64,000 nt of DNA from positions 151,139,915 to 151,203,914 of the forward strand of contig OZ010791.1 in the NCBI GenBank assembly GCA_963932465.1, given 5' to 3'. The notes under the pieces are model-generated. The model saw nothing but the letters and a program-made list of their open reading frames with translations, was not told where the DNA came from and made no database searches. Position 1 is the stretch's first letter. Each line of letters begins with the position of its first letter. A program made the position numbers and the translations under genes. Shown here in pieces: positions 33,445 through 45,182 of this stretch. The DNA is from Maratus speciosus (taxonomy: Eukaryota; Arthropoda; Arachnida; Araneae; Salticidae).

Positions 33445-34318
33445 ATTCAACGAAAACATAATAGATCGACTTACGAAATGTTATAATAACTTCTTCCGAG
33501 TTACCCACAATTTCGAAAAGTGTTCTTTATCTTAAAAAAACTCAGAAAGCAATATATTTTCAATCATTTATAAAAAACAAAGATTTTTTTTGTAGTCACT
33601 GATTTTTGGAAGCGTTTAGGAGTAGCTGTTATAATATATCAATCACTTTTTACAAATCATAATATTGGTTTTCAGTATGCTATAAATTTTCATCTAAACC
33701 TATTCAGCTGCTTAACTCAATCTATATATGCGCAAAAGTAACAAAATAATATAAATTTTATTTTTAATTTTTATGCTGTAAATTTATCATGTTTGTACGT
33801 AAAACATATTTCTTGAAAATGGAAAAGTTTACTTGCGAATTAATTGCATCCGAAATATCTATATTCCAGGTTGAGAAAACTGATTATTATACTAAAAAAC
33901 CCACTCGGAAACGTTTTCGAAAATCAGTGGCAGTAAAAAACTTTTTTATTTTATTTTTATAAATGCTGTCAAAGTTGACGTTTTGAGCCGAATTTCCCGA
34001 ACTGAGAGCTGGGAACGAAAAAATATGTCATACTGAAAAAATAATTGTTTAGAAATCAAGTTCTAATTAATTGAGTGAAAACGAAAACACACGGCCGCTT
34101 ATACATCTCTTCAAAAATAATGTCAGCAAGTTTCATGTTTTCACCTTAAAAATGAGTCTGAAAATGTGTCCGAAAATTTTGAGTTGTTGAGCGTGGAAAA
34201 ATATTTTTTTTTCTAAATGATAAAGGAGGCTTTTAAGAATCGTCGGTAACTCGGAAGAAATTGTTGCATATTTTCGTCTGTGGTTATATTATATTTGTCC
34301 AAATTCAGAAATATTTGT

Positions 34319-34352
<34 letters not shown>

Positions 34353-34354
34353 TG
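33400..34354. mobile_element. TA-flanked TIR element containing a truncated family A copy
   Basis: It begins TA|CACTGTTAAAAAAA and ends AAAAGTG-type (tttttttagtg|TA). Subterminally, 'cttcttccgagttaccca' at about 33493 is inverted against 'ggtaactcggaagaaatt' at about 34246. A 5'-truncated family A segment (33955-34210) lies inside. Confidence 0.5.
33955..34210 (-). mobile_element. Truncated family A TTAA element
   Basis: It matches family A from 'gctgtcaaagttgacgtttt' to 'gttgagcgtggaaaaatatt'. The outer half and the left terminus are missing and the right target site is lost. Confidence 0.65.
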
Positions 34355-34460
34355 TACAATTATTCATCAAAGTTAAGGAAGATTGTACTGAATTTGTCTA
34401 AAAATATAAAACATAATCAACATTAACAAGATGGTTTGCGTCTAAGGACCAACAAACATA

Positions 34461-34885
34461 TTAAGGGTGTATTCGAAAAAATATTTTTTCACCCTCAACA
34501 GCTCGAAATTTTCTGAGACATTTTCTGACTCATTTTTAAAAGTAAAAACATGAAACTTGCTGGTGTGATTTCTGAAGACATGTTTAACATGCCGTGTGAT
34601 TTCATTTTCAGCTCAATTAATTAAAATTTGATTTTTAAACAATTATTTTCTCAGTATGACCATTTTTTTTCATTCCTAGATCGCCCGCTTCGGAAAATTC
34701 GGTTCAAAACTCCAACTTTGACAGCGTTTTTTACAGTATTTTCTGCATTTATCAAAAAATTAAGAAGCACGGCACATTATATAGTTTCTAAATAAGAGAA
34801 TTTCCCAGTTTGATGCGTTTGAGAACAAAAATGAATTTTAAAATGAATCAGAAAATAAGCAGTTTGGATCGGAATACACCCTTAA
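34461..34885 (+). mobile_element. Family A TTAA element, intact copy
   Basis: TTAA on both sides and complete ends TTAAGGGTGTATTCG / CGGAATACACCCTTAA. It differs from the 25221 copy by only a few bases. Confidence 0.85.
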
Positions 34886-34961
34886 GAGATAAATAGTCGT
34901 TTAAAATTATATAATTTCAAATGAACAGCGATGGCTGATATAGAGGACGTAAAAGTAAATA

Positions 34962-35528
34962 CACTGAAAAAAAAAATGAGTACTCAAAATTGAGTAAAAA
35001 GTACTCAATTTTAAATACGTCACATACTCAAAATAGCTCCGAGCCAAATGTACTCAAAATTGAAAAACACATGTACTCATTTTTGATTCCATGGTTGCGT
35101 TCAAATATGAATCTTTATGCACTGCCTCCTGAATCTACAAATTAAAATAAAAATGTACTGACATTTATTTCCCGTTCACAATTATTAACGAGAAATGTTT
35201 AATTGATTATTTTTAAAGAAAAATAGCAAAATTATTAGCAAGATAGCCAAATCGAATATTTTTATGACAAGAGCATTGTTTTCAAGCACTTTTAATTTGT
35301 TTTAAAATACTGTGCATAAGTTAATATTTACATTAATAAGCATCTTTTATGCCGCCATAAAATAAATAAACCATTAGAGGGTACAAAATTACCGCTTTTT
35401 TTTGGGTTCGATAACATGTGATGGATCAAAATTGAGAAAGGATAGGTTCATTTTTGATCCAAACATACTCAATTCGATATGAGTACATGGATTTACTTAT
35501 TTTTGAGTACTTCATTTTTTTTTCAGTG
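34962..35528. mobile_element. TA-flanked TIR element ('GTACTCAAAA' family)
   Basis: CACTGAAAAAAAAAATGAGT at the left is inverted against the right end CATTTTTTTTTCAGTG, flanked by TA (34960-34961, 35529-35530). The terminal repeats extend through 'gagtactcaaaa', which also recurs inside several times (tactcaaaat, gtactcattttt). The size and TA target fit a Tc1/mariner-type MITE. Confidence 0.7.
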
Positions 35529-35723
35529 TAAACTCATGCTTTGTTTACCGAACATCCTACTTTTTTAAACAGTATACTGCAGAAGATTTTATCTTTTTAG
35601 CAAGATGAAAGGTAATTCCCAAGTAGATATGCAGAGTTTTATTCAAATTTTTAATCGATTATTTCACAATCATGTAAAAAATTTAATTAGAAAAAGAAAA
35701 AAAGAAAGTGAACAGTGATATAC

Positions 35724-35800
35724 CTGACGCACCATACATTAATGTGACTCGAAGCACAGTAGGTGACTGTACAAAAAGTTCATCCTCTTCAGTTCCGAAG
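35724..35800 (-). CDS. Candidate internal exon, product unknown
   Basis: Minus strand: 'tttgtattattattttag' borders the start and CGTCAG|GTATAT the end. The 77 nt are open in only one phase and read FGTEEDELFVQSPTVLRVTL then MYGAS, a balanced protein-like composition unlike the surrounding AT-rich DNA. It starts with 1 nt and ends with 1 nt of a split codon. That end phase fits the exon starting at 21749, so both could belong to one minus-strand gene, but exons may be missing between. Product not recognised. Confidence 0.55.
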
Positions 35801-36634
35801 CTAAAATAATAATACAAATGCTTATTCATTGGTTTTTTCCAAACAAAATGACATCGTAAGTGACAGAAAAAATAACTTTTCTGAAATTGACCCTTTAGGC
35901 GCTTAGTAATTTAGGTTCTAAAATATGGATCTAAAACTACAAACCCCCTTAAAAACATCAATTTTATAACCATTAACCTAAATTAACGCAATCACAAATT
36001 TAAGAGCTTTAAACAAGTAAATAATCAACAAATCCTCAATTTTTTTTTATTGAAAAATATTTAAGTTAAATACTTATGATATTTTCTCACTTTCTTGGTC
36101 ATACTGTCTTTTGGGCATTTTTAGGTATTTTGCAAACTCAGATGAATATAACGTTTATTTTACGTGGGAATCAGCTTAGATAATGCCATTTATTCGTTTG
36201 CTTTGAACGCAAAAGACATTCAGCTGTTAAGAAGTGATGTGAAAATGTAAAAAAAAACAAGAAAAACAAGGACATTTTAGTTTTTATAAGGAAAAGAACA
36301 GAGGGGACCCTGGGATCAAAGAGTGTATATTTACTTTCAAATTCAGCTGAATTATGGGCGCTCTATTCCTTGTTTATAGCTTGATTTAAAAAAAATACAA
36401 CATCATCTCGGATTATCTTGATATTTTATTTCTTATCTGAGCTGCGAATTTGAAATAATTGATAATTAAGTTTTTCCTTATTATTATTATTATTATTATT
36501 ATTCTTTGCACGATTGGAAAGTTTTTTATTAGCAATTAGCATGATATTCCTACGAGGTGTGGCAAATACGGAAAAAAAATCTGAACCAATAAAATTTTAG
36601 CAAAATAGCAAATTTTCTCATGGAAAAACATACA

Positions 36635-36667
<33 letters not shown>

Positions 36668-37705
36668 GAGAGAAAATGCTCCAATGCGCGATCGCCCTTT
36701 AGACTGGTTCAGCGCCTGGGATAAGACAGCATACTACATACAATCTTCTCTTCCTGTAAAACAACTTTCCCAACAGTAGCCATACAAAGGCTGAAAAGTA
36801 ATTTAGGACACTTTGCAGTCTTCCATTAATTATGTCTTGCAAATTTCGTTGGTTCGTTTAATCCCTCGACCCCTGTCTCGCTGGTTCCCGCCATCCAGTA
36901 ATACCCCCCCCCCACCACCACACACACACTCACACACACACACACACACCTCTAATGAGGGGCCACTTATCTTAAATTATTAATTTAGAACTAATTTTAT
37001 GCAAAAAAAAAAAAAAATTACATACTATCTATAGCTACATATATCACATACTGTCTATAATCTTCTTATTTAAATACTGTAAAAACATCAAAACCTTATG
37101 TGCTCTTACTATTGTTGAAACTCCACAGAAGAAAAAAGAATATATCCATAGCAGAAAAAAACAACATACTATTCAACGAACAATCTTTATTCTGCTGCTG
37201 TAAATAATGTGACATCACAACAAGTTAACCCACTCCTCCCCTATCACACCAGTGCCCCACTTTATGGATCCACCTCCCCCAATTTGTTTAATTTTGACGT
37301 AATTAATTAATGACCCCGTTTATGATATTTTACAAATTATAGTAAACCAAACAACCGACATTTGTTCCTCATTATTTTTATTTTGGTATAATTTATAATC
37401 TTGTTTAGAAGTAAAATAGTGTTGTAAATTATATATAGATATATATATGATAAAACTTTCCACAATGAATATATCTATTAAACCACAGAAAAAACTGATA
37501 AAATATTAATTAAAAATTATTTATAATACAATAGAAAATATATAAGATTGCAAAATGCACATATTGAAAAAAAAAAGTATGAGGAAGAAAAATATGATAA
37601 AAGAACAAAATCAGAATGTAAAAATATTACAAGAAAAAAATGAAAACTAATCGTGAAACATTTTATCAGGGGCAAAATTACTATTATTCCACAAAATAAG
37701 AAACG
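35801..37705. other. AT-rich probable intron with simple repeats
   Basis: It contains (TTA)n at about 36479-36502, (CA)n plus poly-A at about 36632-36666, poly-C and (CA)n at about 36905-36949, and a 'gtgacatcacaacaagttaa' MITE-like segment at about 37190-37325. No exon supported. Confidence 0.4.
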
Positions 37706-38401
37706 TTAAGGCTGTTCTCAACTGCTCTGCTCAACAAGCTAAAACGTTTTGACACATTTAATTCGTCTGTCAACGAAGTGTAAGGGCAACCCAATTTATT
37801 TGGATGCTCTACGCGCCCTATTTTATTTTGAGGCAGAATTGTGCCTCAGGTACTTCTAAACCCCGGAATGAACCTCAGGGTCCTCCACCAGGGTTCAAAA
37901 ATTTCTTTTGTTATTTTGCTCGCATTTTTTCTAAATTTAATTTATGTTGCATTTTTCAATTTCGTTGAGGTTACGCGTTGCGGTATAACATTCCACGTCG
38001 GTACTCTTTAAGCACCGCGTTGACTGACTTGACAAATTCCTTTTTTAACGAAAAGATATAAAATTGAAAGGCTTGACTGCGATTTGGAATCGAACTGTGT
38101 TTTCCATTTTTTGATAAATAAATTACATGTTGAGTTATAAGTGATTTTGATCACGTCACAAAGACGTTTTTCACCCCTTCTTGAATGGTTATTCGTCTTT
38201 CGCGCGGAAATTCGGTTCAAAAACTCCCACTTTGATACTATTTTCTGAAAGATCTATTGCATTTGCAAAAAAAAAAAGGAAGAAAAAACAGTTTGATTAC
38301 ATAGTTTCTGAACAACACCTGCTAGTTTCATGCATTTCGGAACAAAATAAATTAAAAATTATGTCATAAAGTTGCACTTTTGCATTTGAGAACAGCCTTA
38401 A
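37706..38401 (-). mobile_element. Family B TTAA element with an internal insertion
   Basis: TTAAGGCTGTTCTCAACTGC at the left and TTTGAGAACAGCCTTAA at the right are complete family B ends with TTAA. About 270 bp of foreign sequence (37765-38033) interrupt it between 'cacattta' and 'aaattc'. Confidence 0.75.
37765..38033. mobile_element. Small TIR element nested in family B
   Basis: The left GTCTGTCAACG and right CGTTGACTGAC are inverted with one mismatch, and further 'gtg'/'cac' bases pair beyond. The body is GC-richer than its host. No target duplication could be assigned. Confidence 0.45.
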
Positions 38402-38468
38402 AAAATGAATTTTTAAATGTGTCAAAACATTTTGCGCTGGTTGAGCAGAGCAGTTAAGAACAGCCTTG
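38398..38468 (+). mobile_element. Family B right-end fragment
   Basis: 'aatttttaaatgtgtcaaaa' to 'ttaagaacagccttga' matches the last 70 bp of family B. It abuts the preceding copy in opposite orientation, sharing its TTAA. Confidence 0.65.
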
Positions 38469-39660
38469 AGTCTCTATAGTCTCAACTTGAATCAGCAAAT
38501 ATCAGGAGAACAGCAGAATACCATTACATTTTCTCGATTTGCAATGTTCTTGATAATTGTTTTCTATTTTAAATATGGCCTTTATCATTGAAATTTTACA
38601 TGATTATGATTCGGCATAGTAGCATAACATCAGTAAAAGCCAGAGCGATTTTTTAATATTTCAAGGAATAGGTTGAAATTTGACTAGAAAACAACTCTCT
38701 GAACATAGATGACATTTTTTTACCTGTTATGGTGTACGCAAGAGAGAGCCACCCCCTCCCTTAAATGTTTGATAAAAAAAATTTATATACATAAAAAAAA
38801 AAAAACATGAAAAGAATGTAAATATGAAAAGGTATTTTTCATTGTTATAGAACTGATTTATTGCATGATTGCGATTTTTATTAAAAAGAGAGTTTTGATT
38901 TAAAAGTTTCATTATAATTACTTCATATGCTATATTTTTCTTTGCGGCGGAAAAGTACAAGCTATTTTTCATTCAACCTCCCCCCCCCCCCACCCACGTC
39001 TCCGTTACGAAAATCCTGCCTACCACCATAACCATACTCCATACTTCTTTTTATGTACATTATTTCCATAATGTCACCTCCGAATTGAGGAATAGTCTCG
39101 AAACTTGCTTTCTATTTTAGGTATGGCCTTTGCATTTGAAATTTTCAAGATTATGATTCGGCGAACAAGATTTACGGGTTATATCCACACCGGCTTTCAT
39201 TAACTGTAAATACACTTTCCTAGCAACAATAATCTAGACAGGGCAAAGCATTCCGACATTTGCACAGAAATACATTACTGATTGAATAACTGACGCGTAA
39301 ATGTAGTGCGATTTTTCATATAATATGACACTGTAACAGAGTTTAAATTTAGTTTGCAGTGTATGAGTTCCATTTTATGCTTTTAGAAAAGTTATAGTTT
39401 TCTGCGAGAGATAGTAATAGGAACTTGCTTTTCTTCAGTATCAGCAATATAAAACATCGAAGAAAACCGCTACTAGTCTCGCCAATTGTTTTTCTCATAG
39501 CACTCACCCCCTTCTCCGCTGTGTTGCCATACAGCAAACAGAATTGTTTCTGAGAATGAAATTTGTTGAAGATGACACATATGCTTAGTTTGGTGTAGAA
39601 AGTCGTTTGTTAAACTAATGTTATCGTAACTACTCTCTTTTCAAAGTATCCCCGGATATT

Positions 39661-39693
<33 letters not shown>

Positions 39694-39716
39694 GTACTAT
39701 TACTTTTGAATAGCTT
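38469..39716. other. Non-coding stretch with homopolymers
   Basis: It contains a poly-C run at about 38980-38991 and a poly-T run at about 39667-39692. 'ttctattttaaatatggcctt' (about 38562) and 'ttctattttaggtatggcctt' (about 39110) start two diverged copies of a segment of about 60 bp that continues through 'attatgattcggc'. The promoter-like motif at 39495-39560 is listed separately. Confidence 0.4.
39495..39560 (+). repeat. Promoter-like repeated motif, copy 1
   Basis: 'gcactcaccccc...gctgtgttgccatacagcaaa' followed by 'ttgtttctgag' matches 42798-42845 with small gaps. See that entry. Confidence 0.4.
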
Positions 39717-40169
39717 TTAAGGCGGTATTAAAAAAAATATTTTTCCAGCACGAAATTTTGTGAAACATTTTCAGGCTCATTTTTAAAAGTAAAAATATGA
39801 AACTTGCTGACTTGATTTTTGAAGAGATCATTGAAATTTATTTCATTGAATTCCTTTTCTTATATTCACAATGAATATAAGCAACCTGTGTTTTTATTTT
39901 TCGTTCAATTAATTAGAACTTGATTTATAAAAAATTATTTTTTCAGTACGACCATTTTTTCTCGTTTCCAGCATTATCGCTTCAAATTCGGTTCAAAATA
40001 CCCACTCTGACAGACTTTTTTGAAATATATTCTGCCTTTATCAAAAAATATACCAATTACGACACTTCAGTTTCTGAAAATGAGAAATTGCCAATTGGAT
40101 GCGTTTGAGAGCAAAAATAAATTTCAATGAATCAGAATATAAGCAGTTTGGATTTGAATACACCTTTAA
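39717..40169 (+). mobile_element. Family A TTAA element, diverged copy
   Basis: TTAAGGCGGTATT at the left, TTTGAATACACCTTTAA at the right, TTAA both sides. It has about 30 bp of extra internal sequence (an imperfect 'cttatattcac/gaatataag' palindrome near 39860-39880). Its right TTAA is shared with the left end of the next element. Confidence 0.75.
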
Positions 40170-40591
40170 GGCTGTTCTCAAATGCAAAAGGCAACTTTCT
40201 GACATAAGTTTAAATTTATTTTTGATCGGAAATGCATGAAACTAGCAGGTGTTTTTGTTCAGAAACTATGTCATCGAGCTGTGTTTTCCGTTTTCTTTCA
40301 AACGCAATAGATCTTTCAGAAAATAGTGTCAAATTTGACGTTTTGTACCGATGTTTCCGAAGAAAGCAGAAAAACCAGTCAGCAAGGGCGAAAAAAGTCT
40401 TTGTCACGTGATCAAAATCGCTTATAACTCAATAGGTAATTCATGGATCCAAAAATGGAAAAAACAGTTCGATTCCAAATCGATTCCATGGTCAGGCTTT
40501 CCAATTTAATATCTTTCCGTTAAAAAATGAATTTGTAAATGTGTCAGAACGTTTTGTGCTTGTTGAGCAGAGCAGTTGAGAACAGCCTTAA
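40166..40591 (+). mobile_element. Family B TTAA element, intact copy
   Basis: TTAAGGCTGTTCTCAAATGC and GAGAACAGCCTTAA with TTAA on both sides; the terminal inverted repeat is about 16 bp. This copy is a good reference for the family: 'gacataagtt', 'cagaaactatgtcat', 'caaacgcaatagatctttca', 'gtcacgtgatcaaaatcgct', 'aactcaataggtaatt', 'gttgagcagagcagtt'. Confidence 0.85.
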
Positions 40592-40960
40592 GTATAATTT
40601 TTGGATTTTTGGTGTTAAGGGTGTATTCAAATCCAAACTATTTATTTTCTGATTCATTTTTAAATTAATTTTTGTTCTGAAACGGATCCGATTGGCAGAT
40701 TCTCTTATTCAGAAACTATATAATGTGCTGTGTTTGTCGATTTTTTGATAAAGGCAGAATATAATGCAAAAAAACGCTGTCAGTTGACGTTTTGAACCGA
40801 AGTTCCCGAAGCGAGACAGCTGGGAACGAAAAAAAGGGTCATGCTGAGAAAATAATTGTTAATAAATCAAGTTCTAAGTAATTGCGCGAAAAATGAAAAC
40901 ACACGGCTGCTTATACATCTCTGCAAAAAATCACGTCAGCAAGTTTCAGGTTTTCTCCTT

Positions 40961-42012
40961 TAACTAGTCAGATGTACCAATCCCAAAACTTTCTTCTGTC
41001 TCATACATTTTAATACTTCAAAGTCGCTATCACAGTGAAAAATTAAATGACAATATGTGCTCATCATGAGGTTTCTAAAGATATGAAATTCCGCTCATTA
41101 GTTCTTGAGATATGACTATCGCTGAAATCGTGTAAATCCAGCAAAATGCAGCATAGCAGCGCTACCTATTGGATAATTTACACCAAAACGTAATCAGAAA
41201 CAACTTATGTCAACGTTTAACTGTATCTGAAGTTATGTGAAAATCCGTATATCAGTTTTTGAGATAGAGCTGTTGTAAAAATCTTTAAAAATCCAGTATA
41301 GCAGCGGCACTTGTTCAGCGATTTACACCAAAACGTAATCAGCAGTTGTATTAATCAAGATATACTTGAATCTGAAGTTTGAGGAAAATTCGTACATTAA
41401 TTCTTGAGCTAGAGCTACTGAGCAGATCGTAAAAAATGTAGCATAGCAGCGCCGCCTATTAGACGATTTATACAAACACGTAATCAGCATCAATTCATAT
41501 CAAGGATTAACTGAATCTGAAGTTTGATGAAAATCAGTTCATTAGTTCTTGAGATAGAGCTATTGCGGAAATCGCAGCGCCACCTGCTGGGAGATTTACA
41601 CTAAAACGGAAACAGCACCAATTCATATTAAGGACTAACTGAATCTGAAGTTTGATGAAAATCCGTACATTAGCTCTTGAGATATAGTTAATGCAGAAAT
41701 CGTGAAAAATGCAGCATAGCAGGGCCACCTGTTGGGCGATTTACACTAAAAAGTAATCAGCATCAGTTTATATTAGGAACTAGCTGAATCTAAAGTTTTA
41801 TTAAATTCCGTTCACTAGTTCTTGAGATAGAGCGCCCACAAAATTTGTGTCTCATACATACAGACAGACAGAGTCACAGACTCACAGACGACATTTTGTA
41901 AAAACATATTTTTCAAATTCTCTGATCCCTAAAATGTGGAAATCCGTCGAAAACCGGAATTCGAAAATTTTCACGAATCCAATACTTTCTTCTTGTAAAG
42001 ATAGAAGAAAGT
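40961..42012. mobile_element. Satellite-carrying insertion, possibly Helitron-related
   Basis: The borders are fixed by the interrupted family A element. The body is six tandem units of about 130-146 bp (41040-41855). One end has 'catacagacagacagag' followed by a hairpin, tactttcttc...gaagaaagta; 'actttcttct' recurs near the other end. Read on the minus strand, the far end is CTAG followed by T, as Helitrons end, but no typical 3' hairpin is visible there, so the class is uncertain. Confidence 0.5.
41040..41855. repeat. Six tandem units of about 140 bp
   Basis: Units are marked by 'gttcttgagatagagctatt' at about 41103, 41252, 41402, 41548, 41674 and 41817, and share 'gcagcatagcagcgccacct' and 'gatttacaccaaaacgtaat'. 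Confidence 0.8.
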
Positions 42013-42079
42013 AAAAATGAGTCTGAAAATGTGTCCGAAATTTTTGAGTTGTTGAGCGTGAGAACAAAATACAACACAT

Positions 42080-43686
42080 AGTAGCCTCTTGAATGACTGT
42101 TTGTAGAGCTCTTCTTGCTGTTGCCATCAGTGTCCGACTAACCTTCTAACCTCAACCGAGGCCCTGGTGCAAAGATCTAATTGAGGTTCATCATAACGTT
42201 TTTGTAGCCGCCATTTGTACCTAATTTAAGAAAAATAACTGATTTTTTAGTTTTAGAGTTTCTTCTTAGAGGTGGGGAATCTCAACAGCTGCCCCTTTTG
42301 CCTTGTGATAATCAGGCCTTTGTTGTCATTCATTCCTCGTCACCCTCCTCCCTAAAAATGAAAAAAATCTGAACAAGTCTGTAAAATCTATTACATATTT
42401 TTTTTGAGATAATACATATGGTTTGCCTGATAAAGGGAGTGATTCAATTATTGATTCTAAAACCAGTCACTTCTTTTTTCCAGCAGATCTGGATTTTTAA
42501 GAAAGTTTTGTTTTTATTATTTCCTTTTGCTTAGTTTTAAAGTTATAAGAGATTTTGAAGTTAAAGAAGAGGTTATAATCTTCTTTATGCTTTCAATACA
42601 TAATGATTTTCAAATCTGAAATTGATTGAACCTAATGTTTGTCGCCAACAAACTTCTCCAAAACAAGTGGAACAAGATTCACTCCGCGGAAACGGGTTGA
42701 ACAAAATGAGGTGCCATTTGTTTCTCCAACAGCGCATTTATGCCTTCAACACATACCCAAATTCAACCGATACTCGCCTCTTCAACGGTTGTTCGTTGAG
42801 CACTCCCTGCTGTTGCCATTCAGCAAAAAGAAATGCTTCTGAACGTGGCTTTTCCACGGAATGGTTTTCCCAGTTGGAAAGCGAAAAATAAAGAAAACTC
42901 CTTCCATTCATCAAACGATTTTCTCTTCATGCCTCTCTCACACGATTTGTTTCATTTGAGTGCCCCACAGAGAACTTGGAGGAGTATCCGGGCAAGTGAA
43001 AAATCGGCAAATTTTGAAGTATTTTGCTGAAAAGTTCAGTTTTGTGGTTTAAAGTGTTCGTATTACAGGAGAACGTCTGGGAAGTTTGTGACATTTTAGA
43101 AGCTGTTAACCTGATGGCTTGGAAAAGGAAAATTTAGAAATAATTGCAAGTGAGTGCAAGCGTTTGGCGTGGAACCTTGCCAAAAGAGAATCACATGCAA
43201 CTATCGTTTGCGTTCGGATGCATAGAGAGAGAGAGTAAGTTTTTAGGTCAGACAGTGGATAACATATCCACAGCATGGTGGTGCTATTGTGTGGTAAATA
43301 AAAGTATATATTAAGTACAGAATAAAATATAGAGAAAGGACTTTTTTAAGTCAAACACTTTTACTAAACTAAAATCGTAGAACAGAGCGACAAGTGAAAT
43401 AAATATATATTTTTTTAATCAAAGTACACTCAATGTTTAATCTGTGCATGTAAGAAAAAATTAAATTTCGTTCGAATAAACATTGGCACATGAACCATTT
43501 TTATGTTCATTTATTTATGGAGATATTTATTTGGTCTTCAAAATTCTCACATCTTTGAGTTTTTGGCATGTTTTAATATGTAAGATCGCTCGCACGAGTA
43601 AAATATGTAACATTTATTGTTCTCTCAATTTAAATACTAATAGTTTTAACTTGCCCTTTATACGTTTTTGTTATATCTGTGATTTA

Positions 43687-43719
<33 letters not shown>

Positions 43720-44098
43720 GGGTTAGCTTTTTTAAAGAAAAGGCTGATTTTACTTTATTTTTATTTACTTACTTTTTAATCACTATGAAAACCTTCGGAA
43801 TAAAATAATTTCCGTGCGAAATAAAATATCGAAGGAGACACTTGCATTTATTTTTTGCCGCACATACATCTATTGTGAGGACACTGGTGGATATAGATCT
43901 TGCCTCGTCCGAAGAAAAAAAAAAGACCTAATTATTACGGAATGTGCTATTTAATTGAGGACGTTGGCATGTATTTTTTTAATTACATCTATGAATATAC
44001 AGAGGTGGACGTTGACCAAAAATGTGATTTTCAACATTGAATCATTTTCTATTAAGCTGCAAATGCATTATTTCTTTTATATAGCTGGAAAAAATGTA
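42080..44098. other. Non-coding stretch with one promoter-like island
   Basis: The island at about 42630-43160 is less AT-rich and ends in a possible donor (TGCAA|GTGAGT at 43150). The overlapping ORFs there are not convincing as proteins. (TAA)n lies at about 43688-43719. No exon with both borders was found. Confidence 0.4.
42630..43155 (+). promoter_or_regulatory. Candidate promoter/5' UTR exon
   Basis: 'gagcactccctgctgttgcc' then ATTCAG (an arthropod initiator-like TCAG context), then 'ttccattcatcaaacgattt', 'cacacgatttgtttca' and 'gtgaaaaatcggcaaa'. These phrases recur in order at 53262-53500, and the first also at 39495. Repeated, collinear and non-coding, they look like related promoters or alternative first exons, but a dispersed repeat is equally possible. 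Confidence 0.35.
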
Positions 44099-44144
44099 AT
44101 GCAAGGGACAGTCAAAAAGTTCGCAGAATATTCGTTGTAACTTT

Positions 44145-44547
44145 TTAAGGCAGTTCTCAAATCCAAAGGGTGAACTTTCTGACATAAGTTTTAATTCATT
44201 TTTGTTCAGAAACGCATGAAAGTAGAAGGTATTGTTATTCAGAAACTATGTCATTGAACTGCTTTTCCCATTTTCTTGTAAGCGCAATAGATCTTTCAGA
44301 AAATACTGTCAAAACTGGCAGTTTGAACTGAACTTCCGAACGAAAGAAGAAAATCCAGTCAGTAAGGGGAGAAAAGTGTATACTCAATAGGTAATTTATT
44401 GATTAAAAAATGGAGAAAAACAGTTCGATTCCAAATCGTTTCAACGGTCTGGCTTTCCCATTTTATAACTTTCCGTTAAAAAATGAATTTGTAAATGTGT
44501 CAAAACGTTTTGCGCTTGTTGAGCAGAGCAGTTGATAACAGCCTTAA
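44145..44547 (+). mobile_element. Family B TTAA element inside mariner
   Basis: TTAAGGCAGTTCTCAAATCC and GTTGATAACAGCCTTAA, TTAA both sides. A short stretch around the 'gtcacgtgatc' box is deleted. Confidence 0.8.
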
Positions 44548-44653
44548 ATCCACAATATAATTAATATATTTGTTTATTACCACTATATTTTTTTGCTACT
44601 GGAATTCGTAACAGGCAGCGTGACAGCAGTGTAGCTGAACGCAGGGTAGCTAG

Positions 44654-45149
44654 CAGGGCCGAAACTAGCCTTATTTGTACCCGGGATAAACATTGATTTT
44701 AGCGCCCCCTCCCCCACCCCGTCCTACGCAACATATATTTACAAAGAGAATTTTACCAACTTTCTAATAGCCGATTTATTTTAAAATTTAAAATATGTAA
44801 TACTGAACTACGTAATCTGCTTTGTCAAATATTGATTCATTGAAATCTTGAAAACTCAATTAAAAAAAATCGCTTTATACGGGATCTTTATGCCAAATCA
44901 TCCTTATTATTCATCCTTTTTCCTTATTATTCATCATTTATTATTCATCTTATAATAATCCTTATTATATGCCATATCCCATTTATTCTTCTATGCTTTG
45001 GCATACCCAAGCCAGGACGAATTTAACAATACCGTGTTAAACAGAAACGCGAGGAAAATCGACAAACAAAATCTTCATTTGGCGCCCCTTCGTTCTGGCG
45101 CCCGGGGCAGATGCCTTTCTGCCCCCCCCCCCCCCTAGTTTCGGCCCTG
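44654..45149. mobile_element. hAT-like MITE inside mariner, perfect 8-bp duplication
   Basis: The ends CAGGGCCGAAACTAG and CTAGTTTCGGCCCTG form a perfect 15-bp inverted repeat flanked by GTAGCTAG on both sides (44646-44653, 45150-45157). GC-rich subterminal tracts enclose an AT-rich core. Confidence 0.85.
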
Positions 45150-45182
45150 GTAGCTAGGAGAGTGTGGTGATCAGTTAGCGCG

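Larger units (their letters stand above)
40615..42079 (-). mobile_element. Family A TTAA element split by a satellite-carrying insertion
   Basis: It begins TTAAGGGTGTATTCAAATCC and resumes after the insert at 'aaaaatgagtctgaaaatgt'; homology fades after 'gttgagcgtg'. It lies only 23 bp from the family B copy. Confidence 0.7.

Noticed and set aside
37190..37325. 'gtgacatcacaacaagttaa' segment as a MITE
   Set aside because: It resembles a sequence common in arthropod repeats, but no inverted end or target duplication could be paired here.
40961..42012. CRISPR-like array
   Set aside because: Units are about 140 bp tandem copies without unique spacers, in animal nuclear DNA.
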